Assembly (NCBI GenBank): GCA_022340705.1
Contig: JAJDNJ010000169.1
Span: 1-47,560, forward strand
From: Betaproteobacteria bacterium
GTDB lineage: Bacteria > Pseudomonadota > Gammaproteobacteria > Burkholderiales > SG8-39
Length of the DNA stretch: 47,560 bases
Direction of reading: 5' to 3'
The number at the start of each line of letters is the position of its first letter. The first letter of the stretch is position 1. Shown piece after piece: positions 1-7,463 of the stretch. Under the pieces are notes generated by a model. The model ran no database searches. It had not been told where the DNA came from and saw only the letters and a list, made by a program, of their open reading frames with translations. A program made the translations under genes and the position numbers.

Positions 1-375
1 AAGGGCCGGGAGCGGGTGGACCGGCAGCGCCAGCTGCTCGGCGTGGCTGCGCCACTCCGCCTCGGCAAACAGAAGCTTCGGCGTGCAGTCGGCGAGGATC
101 AGACGGTGCTCGGCAGCCGTCAGGCGCCAGTTGAGCGGCACGAGGATCGCGCCGAGGCGCGCCAGCGCGAGCAGCAGCACCAGGATTTCGGGGCAGTTGT
201 AGGCCAGGATCGCGACACGATCGCCGCGCGCGATACCGAGGGCGTGGAGCACAGCCGTCGCGCGGTCGATCCGGCGCCACAGCTCCGCGTAGCTCAGATC
301 CGCTCCCTCGAAGTGAATCGCGTTCCGGCCGGGTGTCTGATCGGCCCAATGCGCGACGATGCGCGACAGGTTCAT
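1..375 (-). CDS. Acyl-CoA synthetase / AMP-dependent ligase, N-terminal part (runs off the window)
   Basis: Only the first 125 residues are present. They read as the N-terminal domain of the ANL (acyl-CoA synthetase, NRPS adenylation, luciferase) superfamily: a leading helix (NLSRIVAHWADQTP), the pattern SYAELWRRIDR, then GIARGDRVAILAYNCPE and the LARLGAILVPLNWRLTAAE block typical of fatty- or aromatic-acid CoA ligases. The AMP-binding P-loop and the catalytic lysine lie outside the window, so substrate cannot be judged. The ATG follows the TGA of the acyl-CoA dehydrogenase with no gap (376/375), so it is the fourth gene of a coupled operon with that enzyme, the hydrolase and the NicX-like dioxygenase. 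By inference it activates an acid intermediate of the same pathway. Confidence 0.85.
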   Translation of the reverse strand, partial: MNLSRIVAHWADQTPGRNAIHFEGADLSYAELWRRIDRATAVLHALGIARGDRVAILAYNCPEILVLLLALARLGAILVPLNWRLTAAEHRLILADCTPKLLFAEAEWRSHAEQLALPVHPLPAL

Positions 376-1614
376 TCAGTCGTCTGCCTCGCCCGGCTCG
401 TACAGCGCCTCGCGGCCGATGCGGTCCAGGCACAGCTCGGCGGTCCAGGGCAGCATCAGTGCGCCGCAGCGCGAGTCGCGGTACAGGCGCTCGAGCGGGA
501 GGTTCTTCAGCATCGACTGGCCGCCGCAGGTCCGGATTGCAAGGCGGCAGAGATCGTTGGCGTTTTCCATCACCGTAAATTGCGTCGCGTAGGCCCGCAG
601 GCGCGCGTCCTTCGGCGGGTCGACGCGGGCATCGTCCAGCATGCGCAGGAACAGGGCCCGCGTCTGCTCGAGCTTGACGTGCATCTCGGCCACCGCGATC
701 TGCTTGGTCGGGTACATGCGCCGCTTCACGGCCGGCATGCCCGGGACTTCTCCGCGCAGGTACTGCACGGTGAATGCGTAGGCCGCGATTGCGATCCCCA
801 TGTAGGTCGGCGACAGCGTCGTGAACATGTGCGGCCAGCGCGACGCTGCCTGGTGATACACCCCGCGCGGCATCATGGTCGCGTCGTCGGCGACGAACAC
901 ATCCTTGAAGATCAGATTGCGCGATACCGTCCCGCGCATGCCGAGCGGATCCCAATCGCCGGTGATCTCGAGCCCGGGCGCGTTCGCGGGCACCGCCATG
1001 TATAGCGTGTCGCGCATGGTTCGGTCCGGGCGGTCCTCGGTGCACAGCACGCCGTAGTAGTCCGCCGCGCCCGCAAGCGAGGCAAAGATCTTCTTACCGT
1101 TGATCAGCCAGCCGCCCTCGACCTTGGCCGCCAGGGTGCCGAACGGCGCCTTGCCCGCCGCCGCCGCGCTGCCCTCGGAAAACGGCTGCGCGTAAACCGC
1201 GCCCTGGTTGACCACGCGCCCGAAATGCACGCGCCGGTGCGCCTCGTGCTCGGTCTTCTGCGCCGGCGTCATGTCGAGGTCCTCGGCGAGGATGCCTGGC
1301 CACAAGGTCGAGCAGGCGTGCATGTTGAAGGTCAGGGCGGTCGCGCCGCAGTACTTGCCGATCGTCGCCGATACGAGCGAGTAAGTCTTGAAGTCGGCGC
1401 CACGCCCGCCGAAGCGCTCGGGCACGCACAGCCCCAGCAGGCCGCTCGCGCGCAGGTCGTCGTAGTTTTCGAACGGAAAGCTCGCCTCGCGGTCGTAGCG
1501 CGCCGCGCGCTCCGCGAACTTTGGTCCCAGCGACTCGGCGATCGCGATCAGTTCGCGCTGCGGGTCGCTGAGGGGGTAGTTTTCGCCGCACACGGCGTAG
1601 CGGGAGTCTTGCAC
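376..1614 (-). CDS. Acyl-CoA dehydrogenase family protein lacking the usual catalytic Glu
   Basis: 412 residues, the normal size for the family. N-terminal helical domain (about 15-130), middle beta domain with VNQGAVYAQPFSEG where most family members have the FAD-contacting 'TEP..GSD' pattern, and C-terminal helical domain with CGGQSM (363-368) and LERLYRDSR. FAD-dependent alpha,beta-oxidation of an acyl-CoA is the family role. Where classical enzymes have Y-E-G-T-x-E-I with the catalytic Glu, this one has L-P-W-T-A-E-L (388-394), and I see no Glu at the alternative isovaleryl-CoA dehydrogenase position near 270-285. It may use another base or catalyse a different flavin reaction. The GTG start has GAGGG four bases upstream and lies 13 bases after the hydrolase stop. 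Confidence 0.85.
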   Translation of the reverse strand: MQDSRYAVCGENYPLSDPQRELIAIAESLGPKFAERAARYDREASFPFENYDDLRASGLLGLCVPERFGGRGADFKTYSLVSATIGKYCGATALTFNMHACSTLWPGILAEDLDMTPAQKTEHEAHRRVHFGRVVNQGAVYAQPFSEGSAAAAGKAPFGTLAAKVEGGWLINGKKIFASLAGAADYYGVLCTEDRPDRTMRDTLYMAVPANAPGLEITGDWDPLGMRGTVSRNLIFKDVFVADDATMMPRGVYHQAASRWPHMFTTLSPTYMGIAIAAYAFTVQYLRGEVPGMPAVKRRMYPTKQIAVAEMHVKLEQTRALFLRMLDDARVDPPKDARLRAYATQFTVMENANDLCRLAIRTCGGQSMLKNLPLERLYRDSRCGALMLPWTAELCLDRIGREALYEPGEADD

Positions 1615-1627
1615 GGTGCCCTCGGTC

Positions 1628-2371
1628 TCAGAGTGAATGGCGCTGCAGGAAGTCGAGCAGCACGGCGTTGAACGCCTCGGGCTGGTCCATCGGCCCGAGG
1701 TGCCCGCAAGCCTCCAGCACCACGAATTCCGCGCCCGGAATGCGCGCCGCCATGCGCTGCATGACGCTCGCCGGCGCGGTCTTGTCGTCGCTACCCGCGA
1801 TCAGCAGCGTCGGCACGCGGATCTCGGGAAGGAGGGCGCGTCGATCGAAAGTGGTGAGCAGGGCGACCGCCTGGCGGTAGGTCTGCGGCGGAACCGCGGC
1901 CATGAGGCGCTCGGCGCGCGCCAGGCCCTCGGGTTTCGAGCGCGTGCCGCGCATGGTCGGAATCAGTGCCGCGGCGATGTCAGCCATGTTGCGGCCGGCA
2001 TCGAGCGGGCCGATGCGCGCGGCGATGAATTTGCGCGCGAAGTCGCTGCCGCCACCCCCGAATGCCGCAGAGGTAAAGCACAGGACGAGCGCGCGCAGCG
2101 AGTCCGGGTGGCGCGCATAGAGTTCCTGCGCGATAAATCCACCCATGCTGTGGCCAACGACCACCGCCGGCTTGCCCACCTCGCGACGAATCGCCTGTTG
2201 CGCGGCTTCTGCAATCCGTTCGAGATCGTAAGGTGCCACCGCAGGGGTGGCGCCATAACCGGGCTGATCCCAGGCGAATGCGCGGTAGCCGCGCGCCGAG
2301 AAGAACGCGAGCTGGTCGTCCCAGGCACCGTGCCCGCCTCCGACGCCGTGCAGGAAGGCGAGCGGCGTCAC
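1628..2371 (-). CDS. Alpha/beta hydrolase
   Basis: 247 residues with a full alpha/beta-hydrolase layout: oxyanion turn HGVGGGHGAW near the N-terminus, nucleophile elbow G-H-S-M-G-G (Ser about 75), acid in LLIAGSDDKTAP and the catalytic His in EACGHLGPMDQP near the C-terminus. There is no signal peptide, so it is cytoplasmic. The GTG start overlaps the TGA of the upstream NicX-like gene by four bases (GTGA), which implies translational coupling. In nicotinate catabolism the NicX product is deformylated by NicD, also an alpha/beta hydrolase, so a matching next-step role is attractive. The sequence itself looks more like general enol-lactonase or esterase-type hydrolases, so substrate is unproven. 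Confidence 0.88.
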   Translation of the reverse strand: MTPLAFLHGVGGGHGAWDDQLAFFSARGYRAFAWDQPGYGATPAVAPYDLERIAEAAQQAIRREVGKPAVVVGHSMGGFIAQELYARHPDSLRALVLCFTSAAFGGGGSDFARKFIAARIGPLDAGRNMADIAAALIPTMRGTRSKPEGLARAERLMAAVPPQTYRQAVALLTTFDRRALLPEIRVPTLLIAGSDDKTAPASVMQRMAARIPGAEFVVLEACGHLGPMDQPEAFNAVLLDFLQRHSL

Positions 2372-3417
2372 GCGAGCGCTTCGCTCAGCAGCCGACCGTC
2401 CTCGACGATGGTGCGATCGTCGAGCCTGAGCGTGCAGTGGCGGAAGGGCAGGTCGAAGTGCCCGAGCGTGTAGCGCCCCGCCACCTCGTTTGCGCCCGTC
2501 GAGTAGAGGAAATTCCCCGCGAAGGCGCGCTGCTCGGTGCCGTTGACGTCGCCTCGGTCGTACATCACCAGCGCATCCCAGCGCGCGCGCGGATTCATGC
2601 CCCAGCCCACATGCGACACCGCATAGGCCTCGCGGTCGCCCCAGGCGGCAAAGTATTCGCGCATCAGCTCGGCGTCGAGGGAGCTTCCATCGATCCGGGT
2701 CACGTAGTCCGCTTCCACGCTAAGGCGCACCGGCGATTCGACGTAGCGCTTGAAGGTCAGATTCAAGTCTCCAGGCGCGAGGACGAGCGTTCCGTTGACG
2801 CTGCCGGCCTGGGGAAAGCACAGGCACAAGCCACCCGGCCAATGCGACAGCGTCCCCGGTTTTTCCGTGTAGCCCCAGACGCCGCCCACGCGGGCGCCCT
2901 CGACGCGAATATCGAGGTCCGTGCCCGCCGGCGATGTGACGGTCATGCGCTGTGCGCCACGCAGCACGCGCATCGCCGCCCTCACCTGCTGCTCATCGGC
3001 GGAGGAGGGGGCGAGGCGCTCCAGCGCCTCGGGATGCTCGTTCGAGATGTACAGAACTCTCGCGCCGCCCTTCAGGATCCGGGGCAGCTCCTGGGCGTGC
3101 ATCAGTCCCTCGACCGTGCAATCGGCGACGAAGGTGCTCGCCGCGAGCGCCTGCAAGGCGGGATCCATGCCGGTGAGCGCGACCGACGCGCCCGTCGAGC
3201 GGATCGGCACCGGCGCGCTCTGGCGCGGGGTCGGAACGATGACGTGGAAGGGCTTCGCCCCGAGGCGGGCGAGCGCAAGTTCGGCAAGCTGGACGTTGAG
3301 CGCGCGCGACTGCGACTCGGACAGCACCGCGCAAACATCGCCCTCAGCGACTTTGCAGCGCGCGAACACCTCGGCAAACAGGTCGATCCACTTCGCTTCG
3401 ATCCGGTCGTTGGTCAT
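2368..3417 (-). CDS. NicX-like 2,5-dihydroxypyridine 5,6-dioxygenase family protein
   Basis: 349 residues from the chosen ATG. It resembles NicX of Pseudomonas putida, a non-haem Fe(II) extradiol-type dioxygenase that opens 2,5-dihydroxypyridine to N-formylmaleamate; relatives are often labelled leucyl aminopeptidase or M29 peptidase. The shared C-terminal signature is clear: SHVGWGMNPRARW, RAFAGNFLYSTG and GHFDLP. Taking His265, His318 and Asp320 of NicX as iron ligands (from memory), the equivalents are His269, His320 and Asp322, almost the same numbering, which is why I prefer the ATG at 3417 to a GTG at 3507 that would add 30 unmatched residues and leave only 4 bases before the divergent gene. 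It heads a four-gene operon with a hydrolase, an acyl-CoA dehydrogenase and a CoA ligase. The true substrate may differ from dihydroxypyridine. Confidence 0.8.
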   Translation of the reverse strand: MTNDRIEAKWIDLFAEVFARCKVAEGDVCAVLSESQSRALNVQLAELALARLGAKPFHVIVPTPRQSAPVPIRSTGASVALTGMDPALQALAASTFVADCTVEGLMHAQELPRILKGGARVLYISNEHPEALERLAPSSADEQQVRAAMRVLRGAQRMTVTSPAGTDLDIRVEGARVGGVWGYTEKPGTLSHWPGGLCLCFPQAGSVNGTLVLAPGDLNLTFKRYVESPVRLSVEADYVTRIDGSSLDAELMREYFAAWGDREAYAVSHVGWGMNPRARWDALVMYDRGDVNGTEQRAFAGNFLYSTGANEVAGRYTLGHFDLPFRHCTLRLDDRTIVEDGRLLSEALA

Positions 3418-3511
3418 GGCCCTCACTCGCAGGGCGTATTCATACCGCAAAAGGTGCGCGGCCGCGTCGAAACCGCGGTCCGCAGGATCGATCGCGTAAA
3501 ATGGCACCGAA

Positions 3512-3970
3512 ATGATCGTCTACGATCTTCAGTGCGAAAGCGGGCACCGCTTCGAAGGCTGGTTCGGCTCGGCCGATGACTTCGCGACCCAGCGTGATCG
3601 CGGGCTGCTCGAATGTCCCAGCTGCGGGGCCAAGCACGTGGTCCGCGTGCCCTCGGCGGCCAGGATCAACATGGGGGCGATGATGCCGGTGCCGGCGGAA
3701 AAGGCACCCGCGCTGCCCGCACAGAGCGCCGAGGGACGCGATCCGATCGCGATTGCCCAGATGCTCTATTCCCACATGATCGACACGCTGCTCAGCAAGA
3801 GCGAGGACGTCGGCAAGGAGTTTGCGACGGAGGCGCGCCGGATCCACAACGACGAGGCCCCCAAACGCGCCATCCGAGGCCAGGCGACTCAGGAAGAGCA
3901 TGACGCGCTGCTCGAGGAAGGGGTCCCGGTCATGCGCCTGCCGATTCCGCCCGACGGGCACTGGAATTGA
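3512..3970 (+). CDS. DUF1178 family zinc-ribbon-like protein
   Basis: 152 residues. The N-terminus MIVYDLQCESGHRFEGWFGS followed by CPSCGAK matches DUF1178, a small alpha- and betaproteobacterial family with a FmdB-like putative zinc ribbon (Cys8, CxxC near residues 35-38). The C-terminal half is helical, charged and ends in the conserved GVPVMRLPIPP. Function is unknown; a metal-binding regulatory or chaperone role is only a guess. It is transcribed divergently from the NicX-like operon. A TAAAAT hexamer at 3497-3502 lies about ten bases before the ATG and there is no Shine-Dalgarno, so the mRNA may be nearly leaderless. Confidence 0.9.
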   Translation: MIVYDLQCESGHRFEGWFGSADDFATQRDRGLLECPSCGAKHVVRVPSAARINMGAMMPVPAEKAPALPAQSAEGRDPIAIAQMLYSHMIDTLLSKSEDVGKEFATEARRIHNDEAPKRAIRGQATQEEHDALLEEGVPVMRLPIPPDGHWN

Positions 3971-4022
3971 CTAAGATAAGTTCCACAATGTGTATTATGT
4001 TAAATATCTACCAAGCTGTCTA
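3971..4022. other. AT-rich island 1, between the DUF1178 and ankyrin genes
   Basis: Non-coding gap of 73 bases between the two stop codons, of which this part is strikingly AT-rich: 10 of the 40 bases at 3971-4010 are G or C by hand count. No hairpin with a T-run, repeat or promoter pair is obvious. It is the first of four such islands in the window. Confidence 0.6.
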
Positions 4023-4043
4023 AAACTCCGCGGGGAAACAGCC

Positions 4044-4694
4044 TTACTTGACCGCCCCTGCCTGGCGCAGCAATTCCTCCACCTCCTTGCGGTCGCGCTT
4101 GCGCGCCACACTGAGCGCAGTCTCCCCGGTCACAGACCGAAAATTGACGTCCGGATCCGCGTAAAGCAGCGCTTTCGTGGCGTCGACCTTGCCGTTTCGC
4201 GCCGCCAGCATCAGTGCCGAGTAGCCGTTTGGCGCAACCGCATCCTTCTTCGCGCCGCGCTCCAGCAGCAACCTGACCGCCTCGGCATTTCCCGCATAAG
4301 CGGCGTAATGCAGCGGCGTCCATCCTTTAGCCGGATTGAGGTCACCGCCCGCATCCAGCAGGCTGCTGATCACTTTGCTATTTCCGTTGAGGGCGGCCAT
4401 CAACAACGCCGTGTCGCCCGCCGGGCTGCGCTGGCCGACATTCGCGCGGCGCTGGATCAGCAGTGCCACGATCCGCTCGTCACCTTTACGCGCCGCGATC
4501 ATCAGCACCGACATGCCCTTGGGATCGGTCGTATTTGGATCAATTCCCCGATCCAGGAGCAGCTTGGCCTCGCTGTATTCACCGTCCTCGACCGCCCGGA
4601 TCATCTTCTCGTACGACGAGAGCGCGATGGCTTCGTGAACAACGAATAACGACGCTATTACAAATAGATATGGTTTGTACTTAATGTTACGCAT
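4044..4694 (-). CDS. Exported ankyrin-repeat protein
   Basis: 216 residues. The N-terminus has two Lys, a hydrophobic stretch (YLFVIASLFVVHEAIA) and a likely signal-peptidase site after about residue 25, so it is probably periplasmic. Residues about 30-215 form five or six ankyrin repeats, recognisable from GMSVLMIAARKGDERIVALLIQRRANV, GWTPLHYAAYAGNAEAVRLLLERGA and GYSALMLAARNGKVDATKALL. Ankyrin repeats bind protein partners; the partner is unknown. Similar genes often accompany tatD near holB in betaproteobacteria. The ATG at 4694 follows a GTG directly upstream. The first 20 or so codons lie in an AT-rich island, unlike the GC-rich repeat part. Confidence 0.88.
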   Translation of the reverse strand: MRNIKYKPYLFVIASLFVVHEAIALSSYEKMIRAVEDGEYSEAKLLLDRGIDPNTTDPKGMSVLMIAARKGDERIVALLIQRRANVGQRSPAGDTALLMAALNGNSKVISSLLDAGGDLNPAKGWTPLHYAAYAGNAEAVRLLLERGAKKDAVAPNGYSALMLAARNGKVDATKALLYADPDVNFRSVTGETALSVARKRDRKEVEELLRQAGAVK

Positions 4695-4810
4695 CACTTA
4701 CTGTTATCTATAATTTTCAATGTGCTACATGGTTTTCAATGAAGATAGATACGATAACTTCAGCATCTTATTGATTATCATAAATCTCTATAAGTTTATA
4801 CTTCATTTCG
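4641..4810. other. AT-rich island 2, across the holB-ankyrin junction
   Basis: 49 of these 170 bases are G or C (29%) by hand count, against roughly 65% around it. The island spans the first codons of the ankyrin gene, the 73-base gap and the last 14 or so codons of holB, so it includes coding sequence on both sides. The holB C-terminus it encodes (LFAAEMKYKLIEIYDNQ) still fits the family end. Confidence 0.75.
4714..4741. repeat. Pair of direct 9-bp repeats TTTTCAATG, 19-bp period
   Basis: TTTTCAATG occurs at 4714-4722 and again at 4733-4741, a spacing of 19 bp or about two helical turns, in the gap just upstream of the ankyrin start (minus strand). On the minus strand they read CATTGAAAA. 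They could be a tandem operator on one face of the helix; in such AT-rich DNA chance is also possible. Confidence 0.4.
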
Positions 4811-5781
4811 GCGGCGAAAAGTCTGGCATTCACGGGATGTCTCGAAAGTGCCCGGGCGCGCCCCATCTCGCGCGCAAACGACGCCCAGCGCAATGCGCCC
4901 GCCTGCTGCCCGGTTGACCGCTGCGCGCCCTCGGTCCCGTAGATCGTCCTTCCCGCGAGTGCAACCGTGAGGCGGTCGATTGCATGCTTTTGAAGGGCCT
5001 CAGCCATTGCTTCGAGTCCCTCCCGGTCGGACGCTTCCGGCAGGTCGCCGGGCTCGCCCTGAGTAAGGGCGGACAAGTAAGGCACCAACGCAGCCCCCCT
5101 CTCCCCCCTCGCATATTGCGCAGCGATCCGTGGCGCGCCGCCGGCGAATTTGAGCCAACGTGCCGCCTCGGCCGCAGGCACCACAGTCTTGAGCCATTTG
5201 AGGGCTTCCGCGGCATCCGGCCGCGGGACTGACAGCGAAACGCAACGGCTGCGGATCGTTGGCAGCAGCCTCGCCGGGTGGTGCGAAACCAGGAGGAAAA
5301 ATGCGCCCGCGGGCGGTTCTTCCAGGCCCTTGAGCAGCGCGTTCGCCGCATGGACGTTCATGGTTTCAGCGGGGTGCACGATCGCGACCCGGCGCCGGCC
5401 GCGATGCGACCCCAGGTAAAGGAAATCGGCCAGCTCACGGACCTGATCTACCCTGATCTCCATGCTCGGTTTTGCACGGCGCGAGGCGCGCCCTCCTGCA
5501 TCGGCTTCGGTTTCCTCACCGGACGCTCCCGCCTGCGACAGGGCATCTGGCTCAATCCGCCGGAGGTCCGGATGACTGCCAGCGGCCACCCAGCGACAGC
5601 CCGCGCAGCGTCCGCAGGCTTCCGAGTCCTGCGTCGGCGATTCGCACAGAAGTCGGGCCGCAAGGCCCTCGGCAAGCGCCAGCTTGCCGACCCCTTCAGG
5701 CCCCTGGATCAGAACCGCATGCGGCAACCGCGGGACCTGATTTCGAACTGATTCCCAGATTTCTTTGTTAAATGAAATCAT
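4768..5781 (-). CDS. holB: DNA polymerase III subunit delta'
   Basis: 337 residues. Subunit of the clamp loader that places the beta clamp on primed DNA. The N-terminal AAA+ module has a Walker-A-like loop GPEGVGK (27-33), four Cys (46, 56, 59, 62; CxxCxxC) forming the clamp-loader zinc module, the sensor region NVHAANALLKGLEEPP and the SRC motif in IRSRCVSLSVPRP. The tail NARLFAAEMKYKL matches the family's last helix. It follows tmk after a 6-base gap, the usual proteobacterial order mltG-tmk-holB. The pilZ and tatD genes that often come next in this group are absent. Both ends of the gene are AT-rich, unlike its middle. Confidence 0.96.
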   Translation of the reverse strand: MISFNKEIWESVRNQVPRLPHAVLIQGPEGVGKLALAEGLAARLLCESPTQDSEACGRCAGCRWVAAGSHPDLRRIEPDALSQAGASGEETEADAGGRASRRAKPSMEIRVDQVRELADFLYLGSHRGRRRVAIVHPAETMNVHAANALLKGLEEPPAGAFFLLVSHHPARLLPTIRSRCVSLSVPRPDAAEALKWLKTVVPAAEAARWLKFAGGAPRIAAQYARGERGAALVPYLSALTQGEPGDLPEASDREGLEAMAEALQKHAIDRLTVALAGRTIYGTEGAQRSTGQQAGALRWASFAREMGRARALSRHPVNARLFAAEMKYKLIEIYDNQ

Positions 5782-5830
5782 TATTAATCAAAACATAGAG
5801 ACATTTTCTTCTATTGATTTCTTAACTTCA
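5761..5830. other. AT-rich island 3, across the tmk-holB junction
   Basis: 15 of 70 bases are G or C (21%) by hand count. Apart from a 6-base gap, the whole island is coding: the last 14 or so codons of tmk (LDEVKKSIEENVSMF) and the first codons of holB (MISFNKEIW). Both frames are intact and the residues fit the families, so this is a local change in base and codon use, not an insertion that breaks genes. Confidence 0.75.
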
Positions 5831-6402
5831 TCAAGGGTCTTCGAGGCATCGATCACCCGGATCCTCGCGGACGCCGCTGCCGCCGCATCCAGGTACGCGC
5901 TGCGCACCCTTTCAAAGAACGCGCGTCCCTCGCGCTCGAAGCGGTCCATGGTTTTTCCCGTGCTTGCCAGCCGCGCGCTCGCAACCTCGAAGGGGCAGTC
6001 GAACAGAAGCGTGAGGTCCGGCCAGAGGTCCCCGTGGGTCGCATTCGCCAGGTCCCGGATAAGCGCCGCCGGAACGCCTTTGCCGCCCCCCTGGTATGCC
6101 ATGGTCGCATCGGTAAAGCGATCGCACACGACCCAGGTTCCGGCCTCCAGCGCAGGCCGGATCATCTGGCGTACATGGTCGGCCCGCGCGGCAAACATGA
6201 GCAGGGCCTCGCAAACGCCGTCCATCGGGCTTTCCAGCACGACCTGACGCAGCGCTTCGGCGAGTGGCGTCCCGCCGGGCTCGCGTGTTCTCAGCACCCG
6301 ATGGCCCGCGCGCTGCAGCAATGCTTCTACGTAGCCGCTATGGGTGGACTTGCCCGAGCCGTCGACGCCCTCGAGCGTGACGAACTTTCCCCGTCCGCTC
6401 AT
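5788..6402 (-). CDS. tmk: Thymidylate kinase
   Basis: 204 residues, standard length. Phosphorylates dTMP to dTDP with ATP in the cytoplasm. Walker A GVDGSGKST (12-20) just after the N-terminal KFVTLE strand, the base-recognition segment REPGGTPLAEALR, the DR motif in CDRFTDATMAYQGGGKG and the C-terminal lid segment MDRFEREGRAFFERVR are all present. The ATG overlaps the TGA of mltG (ATGA at 6399-6402), so translation is coupled within mltG-tmk-holB. The C-terminal codons fall in an AT-rich island. Confidence 0.97.
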   Translation of the reverse strand: MSGRGKFVTLEGVDGSGKSTHSGYVEALLQRAGHRVLRTREPGGTPLAEALRQVVLESPMDGVCEALLMFAARADHVRQMIRPALEAGTWVVCDRFTDATMAYQGGGKGVPAALIRDLANATHGDLWPDLTLLFDCPFEVASARLASTGKTMDRFEREGRAFFERVRSAYLDAAAAASARIRVIDASKTLDEVKKSIEENVSMF

Positions 6403-7415
6403 GGCGTGGCTTTTCGTCCTGGGGGCTGGCGCTGGAACCGGTTCACCGCCCGATTGTGCTCCTCCAAGGTGCGGGAAAACTTGCTGCTCCCGTCACCGCG
6501 CGCCACGTAGTAAAGCGCGTCTGTCTGCGCGGGCCGAAGCGCGGCGCGCAATGAGGCCAGCCCTGGCAGGGCGATTGGCGTCGGCGGAAGACCGGCTCGC
6601 GTGTAGGTGTTATACGGCCCATCGGTCTGCAAATGGATCTTCTTCAGGTTTCCGTTGAAGGCTTCGCCGAGGCCGTAGATCACGGTCGGATCGGCCTGCA
6701 GACGCATTCCGATTCGCAGCCGGTTGACGAGTGCGCCTGCGATCATGTCACGCTCTGCGCTTTTTCCGGTCTCCTTCTCGACGATCGAGGCCATGATCAC
6801 GGCTTCGTAGGGGCTCTGATACGGCACGCGCGGATCGCGCGCCGCCCACTCCGCCGCAAGATGACGCTTCATCGCCCGATAGGCGCGCTTGAGGACCGCG
6901 ATGTCGCTCGAGCCCTTGGCGAACAGATAGGTGTCGGGAAACAGCAGCCCCTCGAGGCGCGCTTCGTCGGCACCAATCGCCGCGCGCAGCGCCTCGTCGT
7001 CCATGCCCACCGAGTCGTGACGCAGATCGGCGCTGGCGTCGAGCGCCTGACGCAGCTGGCGCAGGGTCCAGCCTTCGACGACGCGCAGCTCGGCCTGGCG
7101 CACGTCGCCGCGGGTGAGCTTGTCGAGTAGCTCGAGCGGCGTGAGTGCGCGCGTGAATTCGTAGCTGCCGGCCTTGATCGCGTGCGCACGGCCTAGGGCA
7201 CGCGCGAGACCTTCGAACTGCAGACCGCCCGTATCAATGCCGGCGCGCTCGAGAATCGCTACCGCGTCCCGGAAGTGCGTGCCTTTCGGAATCTCCACTT
7301 CGACCGGCAGCGTTCGGGTCGGCAGCGGCGTCGATGCGTACCAAGCCACGTATAGCCATAGCGCGGCGACCGCCAAGACCATGACGACGACGCTGCGAAG
7401 GAGGAAGGAAAACAA
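6399..7415 (-). CDS. mltG: Endolytic transglycosylase MltG (YceG family)
   Basis: 338 residues. Inner-membrane lytic transglycosylase that cuts nascent glycan strands and is thought to end their elongation. One N-terminal membrane helix (about 8-27), a LysM-like part (about 36-105, VEIPKGTHFRDAVAIL) and the catalytic YceG domain with ASIVEKETG; Glu213 is the expected catalytic residue. LFPDTYLF and QADPTVIYGLG are family hallmarks. The start is a TTG at 7415; an ATG at 7382 would begin inside the membrane helix and lose the basic residue before it, so I prefer TTG, with moderate certainty. It is divergent from ygfZ across a short symmetric promoter-like element. Confidence 0.93.
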   Translation of the reverse strand: MFSFLLRSVVVMVLAVAALWLYVAWYASTPLPTRTLPVEVEIPKGTHFRDAVAILERAGIDTGGLQFEGLARALGRAHAIKAGSYEFTRALTPLELLDKLTRGDVRQAELRVVEGWTLRQLRQALDASADLRHDSVGMDDEALRAAIGADEARLEGLLFPDTYLFAKGSSDIAVLKRAYRAMKRHLAAEWAARDPRVPYQSPYEAVIMASIVEKETGKSAERDMIAGALVNRLRIGMRLQADPTVIYGLGEAFNGNLKKIHLQTDGPYNTYTRAGLPPTPIALPGLASLRAALRPAQTDALYYVARGDGSSKFSRTLEEHNRAVNRFQRQPPGRKATP

Positions 7416-7446
7416 AGCGCGGGCGCGTTCGACGCGGGAAGGACGC

Positions 7447-7461
7447 TAGAATTTGATTCTA
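7447..7461. promoter_or_regulatory. Symmetric element TAGAAT-TTG-ATTCTA between mltG and ygfZ
   Basis: A perfect 6-bp dyad with a 3-base centre. Read on either strand it offers TAGAAT, a good match to the -10 hexamer TATAAT. On the plus strand it would start transcription a few bases before the ygfZ ATG (7464); on the minus strand it would give mltG a leader of roughly 35 bases. No convincing -35 hexamer is seen on either side. It could be a shared divergent promoter or a small operator. Confidence 0.4.
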
Positions 7462-7463
7462 CG

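Noticed and set aside
1628..2371. Naming the alpha/beta hydrolase nicD
   Set aside because: Position beside a NicX-like gene is suggestive, but I could not match the sequence to NicD beyond general hydrolase motifs.
4720..4917. A 65-codon plus-strand frame beginning in the AT-rich gap
   Set aside because: It runs into holB on the opposite strand, has no ribosome site and turns Arg/Pro-rich as soon as it enters GC-rich DNA.
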